Shown here: piece by piece, positions 16,269 to 24,365 of the stretch
How positions within the stretch are numbered: position 1 is the first letter of the stretch
How the letters are laid out: each line of letters begins with the position of its first letter
Translations under genes and position numbers: made by a program
Notes under the pieces: generated by a model
Databases searched by the model: none
What the model saw: only the letters and a program-made list of their open reading frames with translations
Told to the model about the DNA's origin: nothing
From: Isoptericola halotolerans
GTDB taxonomy: Bacteria; Actinomycetota; Actinomycetes; Actinomycetales; Cellulomonadaceae
DNA length: 64,000 nucleotides
Assembly: GCF_013149785.1 (NCBI RefSeq)
Contig: NZ_JABEZU010000002.1
Coordinates: 434,001 to 498,000 of the forward strand
Direction: 5' to 3'

Positions 16269-18944
16269 GTGTCAGCGAGCGACGTGCCCCCAGCGAACGA
16301 GTCCGATGTCGAACAGGGACGGCCGGACGGGTCGGACCACGAGGCAGCGCCTGCACCGGTGCACTCCCGTCTGCGCCGCGCCGTCGTGGGCGTCGCGGTC
16401 GTGGTGGCGCTGGCGATCGTGGCGACCGCCACGTTCACCGTCGTCACCGTGCGCAAGCCGCTGCCGGAGGTCTCCGGGACGCAGAACGTCCCCGGTCTGT
16501 CCGGCGAGGTGACCGTGCACCGTGACGCGCAGGGGGTGCCGCAGGTGTACGCCTCGACGCCGGAGGACCTCTTCGCCGCGCAGGGCTACCTGCACGCCCA
16601 GGACCGCTTCTTCGAGATGGACTACCGCCGGCACGTCACGGCGGGCCGGCTCGCCGAGCTCGTCGGCGAGGTCCCCGCCGCGATCGACGCGGACATGGTC
16701 ATCCGCACCTTCGGCTGGCGCGACGTCGCCGAGGAGGAGTGGAACCTCATCACGCCGGAGTCCCGCGGCTACCTGCAGGCCTACGCCCAGGGCGTCAACG
16801 CCTACCTCGCCGACCGCAGCCCCGACCAGATCGCCCTCGAGTACACCGTGCTCGGCACCACCGTCGACGTGCCCGCCCCCGCACCCTGGGACCCCGTGGA
16901 CTCGCTCGCCTGGCTCAAGGCGATGGCCTGGGACCTGCGCGGCAACTACGACGACGAGCTCGACCGGGCGCTCGCCTACGGCACGCTGGACGACGTCGAT
17001 CTCGTGGACGAGCTGTTCCCCAGCTTCGCAGCCGGTGGGAACACCCCGATCCTCCAGGAGGAGGACCTCACCACGGCCGACGAGGCCGGGTCCGCCTCCC
17101 GGTCCGCGACGGACGTGGTGACGGACGTCGCCTGGGGCACCGAGGCGCTCGACGGTGCCGTGGCCTCCGCGGCCGCCGCGATCGAGGCCGTGCCCGTGCT
17201 CGTGGGCACCGGTGACGGCACCGGCTCCAACTCCTGGGTGGTCTCCGGCGACCTGACCGAGTCGGGTGCCCCGATCCTGGCCAACGACCCGCACCTCGCG
17301 CTCGACGTCCCGAACCTGTGGGCCCAGGTGGGGCTCCACTGCGACCAGGTGACCGTCGAGTGCCCCTTCGACGTCTCCGGCTTCTCGTTCGCCGGGTTCC
17401 CCGGGGTGATCATCGGGCACAACGCCGAGCTCGCCTGGGGGCTGACCAACATGGGCGCGGACGTCACCGACTTCTTCGTCGAGCGGGTCCGCGAGGACAC
17501 CTGGCTGCGGGACGCCGACGCCGAGGAGTGGGTGCCGATGGAGGTGCGCACCGAGACCATCCGCGTCGCGGGGGGCGACCCCGTCGAGCTGGAGGTGCGT
17601 TCGACCGACCACGGCCCCGTCGTGTCGTCCGTGCTCGACGTCGGCGACGTCGTCGGCTCACCGACCGAGGCCGGCACCGACTTCGGCGAGTACGCCGTCT
17701 CCCTGGCGTGGACCGCCCTCGAACCGGGCCGGACCGCGGACGCCATCTTCGCGATGAGCACCGCGGGCGACGCCGACGACGTCCAGGCCGCCGCCGAGCT
17801 GTTCGACGTGCCGGCGCAGAACATCGTGTTCGCGACCGCGGACGGTCACATCGGGTACCAGGCGCCCGGGCGGATCCCGGAGCGACGGCGGGTCGCGGGA
17901 CCGGTGCCCGCCGACGGCACCTGGCCACGGCCCGGCTGGGACCCCCGCTACGACTGGCAGGGCTGGGTCGACGCGGAGGAGATGCCGAGGGCTCTCGACC
18001 CCGACGAGGGGTTCATCGTGGCCGCCAACCAGGCGGTGCTGCCCGCCGGCGTGGGCCCCGCCCTCACCAAGGACTGGGACCACGGGTTCCGCTCGGAGCG
18101 CATCCGTGAGCTCCTCGCCGACCAGGTCGCTGCCGGGCGTCCGTTCTCCGTGGCCGACATGAACACCCTGCAGAACGACGACTGGTCACCGTTCGCCGCT
18201 GCCCTGGTGCCCGTGCTGCTCGACGTCCAGATCGACGACGCGTACGACGCGGCCGGTCAGGAGATCCTCGCCGGCTGGGACTACACGACGGGTACCGACT
18301 CGGCGGCTGCCGCGTACTTCAACGCCGTGTGGCGCAACCTGCTCGAGGCCACGTTCTGGGACGACGTGCCCGAGGGGATGCGACCGTCCGGGGGTTCGCG
18401 GTGGCTCGTGGTGGTGCGCGACATGCTCGACCGGCCCGACGACCCGTTCTGGGACGACCGCTCGACCGTGAACGTCGTCGAGACCCGGGACGAGGCCCTG
18501 ACCCAGGCCCTGGTCACCGCACGCCGCGACCTGACCGTCGAGCTGTCCAAGGAGCCGCAGGACTGGCGGTGGGGGGCGCTGCACACGCTGTCCCTGTCCC
18601 ACCCCGTGATCGGCGGTCCGGACGTGCCGGCCCTGGTGCGCGACTACGTCAACCCGCGTCCCGTGGAGATGCCGGGCGGCAGCTCCATCGTCAACGCGAC
18701 GGCGTGGGACGCCTCCACCGGCAGCTTCGCGGTGACCACCGGCCCGTCCATGCGCATGGTGGTCGACCTGGGTGACCTGGACGCCTCGACCTGGGTCACG
18801 GTGACCGGCACCTCGGGGCACCCCGCCTCGTCGCACTACACCGACCAGCTCTCGGCCTGGGCGGCCGGGGAGACGTTCGCCTGGCCGTTCAGCCGGGCCG
18901 CGGTCGAGGAGGCCGCGACGTCGACGGCGACGCTGGTGCCCTGA
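16269..18944 (+). CDS. penicillin acylase family protein (Ntn hydrolase)
   Basis: An 891-residue precursor. A basic cytoplasmic N-terminus precedes one hydrophobic segment (residues about 38-60), so it is membrane-anchored or exported. The alpha chain opens with HRDAQGVPQVYASTPEDLFAAQGYLHAQDRFFEMD, typical for the family. The chain is predicted to cleave itself before Ser320 in TGSNSWVVSG, which exposes Ser320 as the catalytic N-terminal nucleophile; ANDPHLAL follows as usual. Substrates in the family are beta-lactams, acyl-homoserine lactones or other amides; none can be assigned here. GTG 16269 sits 7 nt after TAGTCT. Its insertion between the ruc-like and 5-FCL genes is not part of the mycobacterial order. 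Confidence 0.9.
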   Translation: MSASDVPPANESDVEQGRPDGSDHEAAPAPVHSRLRRAVVGVAVVVALAIVATATFTVVTVRKPLPEVSGTQNVPGLSGEVTVHRDAQGVPQVYASTPEDLFAAQGYLHAQDRFFEMDYRRHVTAGRLAELVGEVPAAIDADMVIRTFGWRDVAEEEWNLITPESRGYLQAYAQGVNAYLADRSPDQIALEYTVLGTTVDVPAPAPWDPVDSLAWLKAMAWDLRGNYDDELDRALAYGTLDDVDLVDELFPSFAAGGNTPILQEEDLTTADEAGSASRSATDVVTDVAWGTEALDGAVASAAAAIEAVPVLVGTGDGTGSNSWVVSGDLTESGAPILANDPHLALDVPNLWAQVGLHCDQVTVECPFDVSGFSFAGFPGVIIGHNAELAWGLTNMGADVTDFFVERVREDTWLRDADAEEWVPMEVRTETIRVAGGDPVELEVRSTDHGPVVSSVLDVGDVVGSPTEAGTDFGEYAVSLAWTALEPGRTADAIFAMSTAGDADDVQAAAELFDVPAQNIVFATADGHIGYQAPGRIPERRRVAGPVPADGTWPRPGWDPRYDWQGWVDAEEMPRALDPDEGFIVAANQAVLPAGVGPALTKDWDHGFRSERIRELLADQVAAGRPFSVADMNTLQNDDWSPFAAALVPVLLDVQIDDAYDAAGQEILAGWDYTTGTDSAAAAYFNAVWRNLLEATFWDDVPEGMRPSGGSRWLVVVRDMLDRPDDPFWDDRSTVNVVETRDEALTQALVTARRDLTVELSKEPQDWRWGALHTLSLSHPVIGGPDVPALVRDYVNPRPVEMPGGSSIVNATAWDASTGSFAVTTGPSMRMVVDLGDLDASTWVTVTGTSGHPASSHYTDQLSAWAAGETFAWPFSRAAVEEAATSTATLVP

Positions 18945-18973
18945 CGGTCGGCTCGTCCCTCGGCGTCCGGCGC

Positions 18974-19006
18974 GCCGCTGCCCGCGGTCAGCGGGCGGGC
19001 AGCGGC
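18974..19006. terminator. hairpin between convergent genes
   Basis: Perfect 12-bp GC-rich arms (18974-18985 and 18995-19006) with a 9-nt loop. It lies 30 nt past the penicillin acylase stop and spans the stop of the opposing 5-FCL gene (18988). It probably terminates both. Confidence 0.6.
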
Positions 19007-19644
19007 AGCCACCCTCCCGGGGTGGCGACGGCCTGCACCGCCACGTCGTGCTCGAGGATCGGCAGCGGGCGCTCGTCCGCGTCGTAGAGCTCCTCGGGGA
19101 AGACCGTCGCGATGGACTGCACGCCGGGCCGCACCTGCTTGAGGACGCGGTCGTACCAGCCGCCGCCCTGACCGAGCCGGGTGCCGGCGGTGTCGACCGC
19201 CAGCGCCGGGGCGATCACGACGTCGGCCGCGCTGATCACCTCGGCGCCCAGGTTCGGGCCGCCCGGCTCGGGAGGACGGCCCGGGGCTCGCTCGAGCAGG
19301 TCGTCGGGGCCGGTGTAGTCGGCCCAGTCCCGGGCGAGGCCCGCGCCGAGCACCGGGAGCAGGATGCGGGCGCCCCGCGCGGCGAGCAGGTCGAGCAGCG
19401 GCAGCGTGCACGGTTCGGTGGGCCGGGCCGCGTAGGCGACCACGACGGCAGCCTCCTTGACGGCGGGGATCTCGGCGACGACGTCGGCGAGGGAGCGCGC
19501 CGCCTCGTCGCGCAGTCGCTGAGAACGCTCGGTGCGGTGGTGGCGGATCGCGCGCCGGAGCTCGTCCTTGGCGTCTTCGGGCTCCATGCCCGCGACGACC
19601 GGGTACGGCTGGCGGGCTGTCGAGGCCTTGAGGTCGCCGTGCAT
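18988..19644 (-). CDS. 5-formyltetrahydrofolate cyclo-ligase
   Basis: A 218-residue enzyme that converts 5-formyl-THF to 5,10-methenyl-THF with ATP. Diagnostic features are the N-terminal basic helix (KDELRRAIRHHRTERS), the central strands VVVAYAARPTEPCT and ILLPVL, and the nucleotide-binding loop GTRLGQGGGWYDR. Length is slightly above the usual 190-200 because of about 19 N-terminal residues; Met20 (MEPEDAKDELRR) is an alternative start. It corresponds to Rv0992c. It is divergent from the RimJ-like gene; galU and glp/moeA, which often lie between, are absent. Confidence 0.92.
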   Translation of the reverse strand: MHGDLKASTARQPYPVVAGMEPEDAKDELRRAIRHHRTERSQRLRDEAARSLADVVAEIPAVKEAAVVVAYAARPTEPCTLPLLDLLAARGARILLPVLGAGLARDWADYTGPDDLLERAPGRPPEPGGPNLGAEVISAADVVIAPALAVDTAGTRLGQGGGWYDRVLKQVRPGVQSIATVFPEELYDADERPLPILEHDVAVQAVATPGGWLPLPAR

Positions 19645-19709
19645 GTCCTTATTGTGGCAGGGTCCGGGGCACGGGGGACCCGGCGCGCCGGGTGGACGAG
19701 GGAACCGGG

Positions 19710-20345
19710 ATGAACGATGCGAAGAGGTGGGCGGTGACCAGGCCGTGGCCGGTCACCCTGCGGGAGGACACCCCGTCGGGCGCCGTCGTGCTGCGCCCGC
19801 TGCGGCGCCGGGACGGCGGGGAGTGGATGCGGCTGCGCCGGCTCAACGCGTCCTGGCTGGAGACCTGGGAGGCGACGACGCCGGGGGTGCAGCCCGAGGC
19901 CACGACGTTCGCCGACTACGTGCGCGCGCTCAGCGCCCAGGCGCGGGCCGGTACGGGCCTGCCGTTCGTGGTCGAGCTCGACGGTGCGCTCGTCGGGCAG
20001 CTCACCGTGTCGTCCATCCAGTACGGGTCGCTGTGCTCCGGCAGCATCGGCTACTGGGTGGCGCGCGAGCACGCCGGCCGCGGCATCATCCCGACGGCCG
20101 TCGCGATGGCCACCGACTACTGCTTCCTCGTGCTCGGGCTGCACCGCATCGAGATCAACATCCGGCCCGAGAACACAGCGAGCCTGCGGGTCGTGGCCAA
20201 GCTCGGCTTCCGCGACGAGGGGTTGCGGGAGCGCTACCTGCACATCCAGGGCGCCTGGCGCGACCACCGCACGTTCGCGCTGACCTCTGAGGAGGTGCCC
20301 TCCGGGCTGCTGGCCCGGTGGCAGCAGGTCCGCGACGAGGCCTGA
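19710..20345 (+). CDS. GNAT N-acetyltransferase, RimJ-like
   Basis: A 211-residue GNAT enzyme of the RimJ/RimL branch. The acetyl-CoA loop lies in SIGYWVAREHAGRGIIPTAV (the R/Q-x-x-G-x-G/A signature), followed by the family motif HRIEINIRPENTASLRVVAKLGF and RDEGLRERYLHIQGAWRDH. The probable substrate is the N-terminus of a ribosomal or other protein. ATG 19710 has GAGGGA upstream; a GTG at 19692 would add six residues. The order 5-FCL, rimJ, glpR-like matches Rv0992c-Rv0995-Rv0996. Confidence 0.85.
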   Translation: MNDAKRWAVTRPWPVTLREDTPSGAVVLRPLRRRDGGEWMRLRRLNASWLETWEATTPGVQPEATTFADYVRALSAQARAGTGLPFVVELDGALVGQLTVSSIQYGSLCSGSIGYWVAREHAGRGIIPTAVAMATDYCFLVLGLHRIEINIRPENTASLRVVAKLGFRDEGLRERYLHIQGAWRDHRTFALTSEEVPSGLLARWQQVRDEA

Positions 20346-20439
20346 CACTCCCTGATCGTGCCCGACGACGGCGGTCAGGTCGCGGACACGCCGCCCTGCG
20401 GTGCGGCACGGGTCGCCCCGCCTCGCCTACCGTCGTCGT

Positions 20440-21534
20440 GTGGAGACGTCGCCCGCAGGACTCGCAGCCCTCGCGCTGTTCGTGCTGTGGCTGGGCTACT
20501 GGGTCCCCCAGCGCGTGCGTCACCGACAGCAGCTCGCCGACGCGCAGCTCGACGACCGGTTCTCCGGTGGGTTGCGGGTGCTCGCCGTGGCGGACGGCGG
20601 TTCGGACCGAGCAAGGGCTGGTGGACGACGGAAGGAGGGCGCGATGCGACAGAGCGACAGGGCGTCGGCGGTGACCGGCAGCGTCCCGCCCACCGGAGCG
20701 CGCGCGGCCGGACCGCCGTCGGGCGCCACGCCGCGCGTGCGGACCCAGCGGCTCGCCGTGCTGGAGCGTCGCGCGGCCCGGGCGCGCCGCAGGTTCCTGG
20801 TGACCCTCGGCCTGGTGCTGGTCACGGCCGGCGCGTGGGCCGCCGTCGGGCTCGGGTACCTCGTGTGGTGGGGGGCGATGGTCCCCACGGCGCTGCTGGC
20901 GGCCGTGCTGCTCCTGGGACGGTTCGCGGTGCTCGCGGCCCGCCGCTCGGACGCGCGGTGGCGTGCGGAACGACGGGCCGAGCAGCAGCGGGCGACGCAG
21001 GAGCGGACGCTCGCGCACGGCGGGCCGTACGCACCCCGCAACCGGGCTCGCATCACGGGCCGCGCGGTGCACCCCTCGGACACGAGCACCGGGATGATCC
21101 CGCGGGTCCGGCCGGCGACTGCCGGGCAGGCGGAGCCCGCCGAGCGGGGGGCGACGCACCGTGAGGCCGAGACCTCCGTGCCGGCGGGCGACACCCGGAC
21201 CGGCGACGCCGACGACACGGAGCCTGTCCGAGAGGCGCCCGGCGACCCGCGGCCGTCCACGGAGCCCTGGGAGCCCGTGCCGGTGCCGCTGCCGACGTAC
21301 GTGACCAAGCCGGCAGCACCGCGTCGCGAGCAGGCCACGACCGTCCCGACGCACGAGACGCGTGCCGCGCCTCCCGGTGCGGTGCCCACGGCGGAGGCGC
21401 CGTCCACGGGTGAGCGCCCTGGTCCGGACGAGCGGCACGAGGGGGGGCGCGAGCTGGAGGAGCCTCGCCCCCGCACGGAGACGCTCGGGCTCCCGCTGGA
21501 GCAGATCCTCGCTCGCCGCCGGGCCGCAGGCTGA
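20440..21534 (+). CDS. SepX/GlpR-like divisome membrane protein
   Basis: A 364-residue protein with one N-terminal helix (LAALALFVLWLGYWVPQRVRHR), a linker, then two adjacent membrane helices (about residues 115-170: FLVTLGLVLVTAGAWAAVGLGYLV, LLAAVLLLGRFAVLAARR) and a long disordered C-terminal part rich in Arg, Pro, Thr and Glu. This plan, and the position directly after the RimJ-like gene, match Rv0996/GlpR and Streptomyces SepX, membrane proteins of the division machinery. The YWVPQRVRHRQQL motif after the first helix is characteristic. The partner Glp (MoeA-like) is not encoded here. GTG 20440 lies 6 nt after TACCGT. Assignment is by architecture and neighbourhood. Confidence 0.7.
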   Translation: METSPAGLAALALFVLWLGYWVPQRVRHRQQLADAQLDDRFSGGLRVLAVADGGSDRARAGGRRKEGAMRQSDRASAVTGSVPPTGARAAGPPSGATPRVRTQRLAVLERRAARARRRFLVTLGLVLVTAGAWAAVGLGYLVWWGAMVPTALLAAVLLLGRFAVLAARRSDARWRAERRAEQQRATQERTLAHGGPYAPRNRARITGRAVHPSDTSTGMIPRVRPATAGQAEPAERGATHREAETSVPAGDTRTGDADDTEPVREAPGDPRPSTEPWEPVPVPLPTYVTKPAAPRREQATTVPTHETRAAPPGAVPTAEAPSTGERPGPDERHEGGRELEEPRPRTETLGLPLEQILARRRAAG

Positions 21535-21583
21535 CCTTCCAGGTCGGTGCGGTGTACGTCACCCTGCCGACCAGCGGCCCGAT

Positions 21584-21614
21584 TTGGTCGGCAGCGGTAG
21601 CAGGGTGCTAATCT
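21584..21614 (+). promoter_or_regulatory. tRNA-Ala promoter
   Basis: TTGGTC (21584-21589) and TAATCT (21609-21614) are 19 nt apart, and the -10 ends 14 nt before the tRNA-Ala gene. The -10 is a good match; the spacing is slightly long. Confidence 0.5.
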
Positions 21615-21628
21615 GGCTACCGCTCCAC

Positions 21629-21701
21629 GGGGCTATGGCGCAGTTGGTAGCGCGTCTCGTTCGCAATGAGAAGGTCGGGGGTTCGAATCCCCCTAGCTCC
21701 A
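21629..21701 (+). tRNA. tRNA-Ala (CGC)
   Basis: A 73-nt cloverleaf. The acceptor arm is GGGGCTA/TAGCTCC with one G-U pair, the anticodon stem TCTCG/TGAGA encloses TTCGCAA with anticodon CGC, and the T arm is GGGGG-TTCGAAT-CCCCC. The discriminator is A and CCA is not encoded. It reads GCG, a frequent codon here. Confidence 0.95.
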
Positions 21702-21708
21702 CCCCGAC

Positions 21709-21758
21709 GGAAACCCCGTCCGACCAAGGTGTCAACCTGACGGTCGGGCGGGGTTTCC
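21709..21758 (+). terminator. terminator of tRNA-Ala
   Basis: A 17-bp stem (21709-21725 with 21742-21758, one mismatch or G-U) around a 16-nt loop, starting 8 nt after the tRNA. It separates the tRNA from the MerR-family gene. Confidence 0.75.
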
Positions 21759-21809
21759 TGTCTCTCGGACGCGGTGCGGGCGTGGGCCGCCAGCAGGAGA
21801 GGGGTCGTC

Positions 21810-22562
21810 ATGGCGTGGAGCACGCGTGAGCTCGCCGAGCTGGCAGGCACGACGGTCAGGTCGGTCCGGCTCTACCACGAGCGAGGACTGCTCGAGGAAC
21901 CCGACCGACGGCCCAACGGGTACAAGCAGTACGAGGTGCGCCATCTTCTCAGCCTGCTGCGGATCCGGCGGCTCTCGGAGCTCGGTGTCCCGCTCTCGAA
22001 GATCGACGTGGTGCGCGAGGGGGACAGCAGCTCACCGGAGACGCTGCGCGCGCTCGACGCAGAGCTCGCGGCGAGCATCGAGCGCCAGGTCAAGGCCCGG
22101 TCGGCCATCGCGGCCATCCTGAGCGACGGCGGCCCGGTCGACGTGCCCGAGGGGTTCGAGGCCGTCGCGTCCCGGCTGTCCTCCGCCGACAGCTCGCTGG
22201 TTCACCTCTACGGCCGGCTCTACACCCAGGAGGCGATGTCGGATCTCCGGAGGATGGTCGAGAGCGACGGGTCCACGCTCGTCGGCGACGAGCTCGACGC
22301 GCTGCCTCCGGACGCGGACGACGGGACGCGTCAACGCCTCGCCGATCAGCTCACGCCGGAGATCGCGCGTCACCTGGCGAGCCATCCCTGGCTGACCAGC
22401 CCCGGAGCGCGTCTCTCGACGAGCGAGGGGGCCGCTCGCGAGATGTTCGCCGACGCCGTCGTCGAGCTCTACAACCCGGCCCAGCTGGACGTGCTGCAGC
22501 GTGCCAGTCGCGCCGCGCACGAGACGTTGGGTCTGGACCCCGGGTCCACCCCGTCGAGCTGA
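21810..22562 (+). CDS. MerR family transcriptional regulator
   Basis: A 250-residue regulator. Residues 1-70 are a MerR winged helix (STRELAELAGTTVRSVRLYHERGLL, then NGYKQYEVRHLLSLLRIRRLSELGVPLSKI), followed by a dimerisation helix. The effector domain is long and helical with few hydrophobic strands and no metal-binding Cys cluster, so it probably senses an organic ligand or protein. AGGAGAGGGG precedes the ATG. It is convergent with, and 6 nt from, a CPBP-family gene whose promoter has the 19-nt spacer and central dyad that MerR proteins act on, so that gene is the likely target. Confidence 0.85.
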   Translation: MAWSTRELAELAGTTVRSVRLYHERGLLEEPDRRPNGYKQYEVRHLLSLLRIRRLSELGVPLSKIDVVREGDSSSPETLRALDAELAASIERQVKARSAIAAILSDGGPVDVPEGFEAVASRLSSADSSLVHLYGRLYTQEAMSDLRRMVESDGSTLVGDELDALPPDADDGTRQRLADQLTPEIARHLASHPWLTSPGARLSTSEGAAREMFADAVVELYNPAQLDVLQRASRAAHETLGLDPGSTPSS

Positions 22563-22568
22563 CGAGGC

Positions 22569-23300
22569 TCAGGCGGCGGGGCCGGCCGCCCCGGTGAGCA
22601 GCACGAGCAGCGGCAGTCCGAGGTTGTTGACGGCGTGGACGATCACGGCCGGCCAGATGGACCCGCTGCGACGCATGGCCTCGGCAGCGATGATGCCCAC
22701 GACCAGCGCCGAGGGCAGTGCCATGTTGATGCCGTGGACGAGGGCGAAGAAGACCGAGCTGGACACGACGCCGATGACCGGACCGTAGCGCAGCAGGGCG
22801 TTGGTGACGACGCCGCGGAAGAAGAGCTCCTCGCCGATCGGAGTCAGGACCGAGAGGAAGACGAAGGTCAGGATCAGAGGCAGCAACCCGCCGCCGGCAG
22901 CGTCGTAGTAGTCACCCTGCGGGTCGGAGCTGAAACCGGTCACCGCGATGATGCCTGCGTTGAGGAACCCCTTGAGCAGGAACGCGACGATGCCCGCGAC
23001 CACGCCGACGCCCACCCAGCGCCAGGTGGTACGGCGCACGCTGAAGGCGCTCCAGGACCGGAGACGGATCAGCGCGGCGACGGCGAAGCCGACGAGGCCG
23101 GCGACTCCCGACCACGCGGTCAGGACGAGCCCGTGCGCCACGGGGTCCCCGTCCAGTCCGACAAGATCGAACAGCGGGAGCGCCATCAGGGCGACGAGCG
23201 CCCCGAGCGTGCCGGCGATGATCTCCGGCCATCCCGGTCGAGCGGGGGGCGCGACACGGGTCGGGTGCTGGTTGGTGCGGTCGTCACGGCTGGTCGTCAT
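22569..23300 (-). CDS. CPBP family intramembrane metalloprotease
   Basis: A 243-residue membrane protein with about seven helices and the three CPBP (Abi) motifs: EELFFRG, FALVHG and HAVNN. These form the glutamate/histidine active site of Rce1-like intramembrane proteases. Substrate unknown; family members process peptides or confer bacteriocin self-immunity. The start ATG at 23300 has AAGGAG about 8 nt upstream. Its promoter (23345-23375) carries a MerR-type operator, and the adjacent convergent MerR gene is the probable regulator. Confidence 0.85.
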   Translation of the reverse strand: MTTSRDDRTNQHPTRVAPPARPGWPEIIAGTLGALVALMALPLFDLVGLDGDPVAHGLVLTAWSGVAGLVGFAVAALIRLRSWSAFSVRRTTWRWVGVGVVAGIVAFLLKGFLNAGIIAVTGFSSDPQGDYYDAAGGGLLPLILTFVFLSVLTPIGEELFFRGVVTNALLRYGPVIGVVSSSVFFALVHGINMALPSALVVGIIAAEAMRRSGSIWPAVIVHAVNNLGLPLLVLLTGAAGPAA

Positions 23301-23344
23301 GGCGTCGAGCTCCTTGCACTGGTCGTCAGCGGCGTCGGGCGACC

Positions 23345-23375
23345 AGTGGAAACGATGCCCCTGGGGCAAGGTCAA
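23345..23375 (-). promoter_or_regulatory. MerR-type promoter with 19-bp spacer
   Basis: On the minus strand, TTGACC (23375-23370) and TCCACT (23350-23345) are separated by 19 nt. The spacer contains the dyad TGCCCC-A-GGGGCA at 23356-23368. An overlong 19-bp spacer with a central dyad is the hallmark of promoters that MerR-family activators untwist. It drives the CPBP gene that starts at 23300. Confidence 0.7.
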
Positions 23376-23392
23376 GGAGCCGGGGTGCGGCG

Positions 23393-24313
23393 TCAGTCGA
23401 CGGTGAGGACGACTTTGCCGTGCGGCCGCTCCGCCTCGGGGGCGAAGGCGTCCGGCAGCTCCTGCCACGACCGCACGGCTCCGACGACGGGGTCGAGACG
23501 CCCGTGGTGGATCTCGGCCGCGAGCCATCCCATGTCGGGGCCGAGGTCGGGCTCGGCCCCGAGGAAGAACGTCGACAGGGACCGGTCGTGCCGGCCGGCG
23601 TCACCGAACAGGTTCCCGTAGCTGAAGTGCTCGGCCTCCCCGGCGGCGTGCCCCAGGGCGACGAGCGTGCCGCCCGGCGCCAGCCGCTCGAACGCCTGGA
23701 CCAGGTGGGAGCCGCCGAGCAGGTCCAGCACGCCGGTCACGTCGTCGTCCAGGTCGGACGGCGAGCCGACCACCTCGCGCGCGCCCAGCCCGACCAGGCG
23801 ATCTCGCGCGGCAGGGTTCCTCGTGGTGGCGACGACGTCGGCACCCGCGCGGGCGGCGAGCTGCACGGCGAACAGCCCGACCGCGCTGGTCCCGCCCAGG
23901 ACCAGGACGCGGCGGCCGAGGACCGGGCCGAGGCGGCGAAGACCGCGCAGCGCGCTGGTGGCGGCGACGGGCACGACACTCATGGCGTTCGGGTCGGCGC
24001 CGCTGGGGGCGATCCCGACAGACTCGGCCGTCACCAGCCGTCGCTGCGCCCACGCGCCGCCGGTCCCCAGGGACGCCACGGTCTGGCCGAGGCGAGGCCC
24101 GGTGCCGTCGGCCGCCTCGGCCACGACGACGCCCGCGGCGTCCCAGCCGGGGATCGTGCCGGCCGGCAGGCTCGGCAGCGTCTCGAGGTCGCCGTGGTTC
24201 GGCGCGAAGGCCTGCACCTGGATGACGGCGTCGTGCGGCCCGGGTTCCGCGTCGTGCACCTCGCGCAGGCTGAGGTGGCCGGGTGACGAGTGGTCGACTG
24301 TCCATGCGAGCAT
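23393..24313 (-). CDS. zinc-type alcohol dehydrogenase/quinone oxidoreductase family protein
   Basis: A 306-residue medium-chain dehydrogenase/reductase. The N-terminal GroES-like domain contains GWDAAGVVVAEAADGTGPRLGQTVASLG. The Rossmann part has VLVLGGTSAVGLFAVQLAARAGADVVATTR, and the C-terminal strand reads PHGKVVLTVD. Structural-zinc cysteines are absent, as in quinone oxidoreductases (QOR), so it probably uses NADPH to reduce a quinone or enone. It is divergent from a TetR gene, and the gap of 52 nt holds repeated half-sites, so repression by that TetR is likely. Confidence 0.82.
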   Translation of the reverse strand: MLAWTVDHSSPGHLSLREVHDAEPGPHDAVIQVQAFAPNHGDLETLPSLPAGTIPGWDAAGVVVAEAADGTGPRLGQTVASLGTGGAWAQRRLVTAESVGIAPSGADPNAMSVVPVAATSALRGLRRLGPVLGRRVLVLGGTSAVGLFAVQLAARAGADVVATTRNPAARDRLVGLGAREVVGSPSDLDDDVTGVLDLLGGSHLVQAFERLAPGGTLVALGHAAGEAEHFSYGNLFGDAGRHDRSLSTFFLGAEPDLGPDMGWLAAEIHHGRLDPVVGAVRSWQELPDAFAPEAERPHGKVVLTVD

Positions 24314-24323
24314 GCTGCCACCG

Positions 24324-24347
24324 TATGCCAAGTGCCACTGAGTGCCA
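24324..24347. promoter_or_regulatory. repeated AGTGCCA half-sites (TetR operator candidate)
   Basis: AGTGCCA occurs at 24331-24337 and 24341-24347, exactly one helical turn apart, with a related TATGCCA directly before. They fill the gap between the divergent oxidoreductase and TetR genes, just upstream of a TACCAT that is 6 nt from the TetR ATG. Confidence 0.45.
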
Positions 24348-24365
24348 ACTTGCTACCATGACCCC

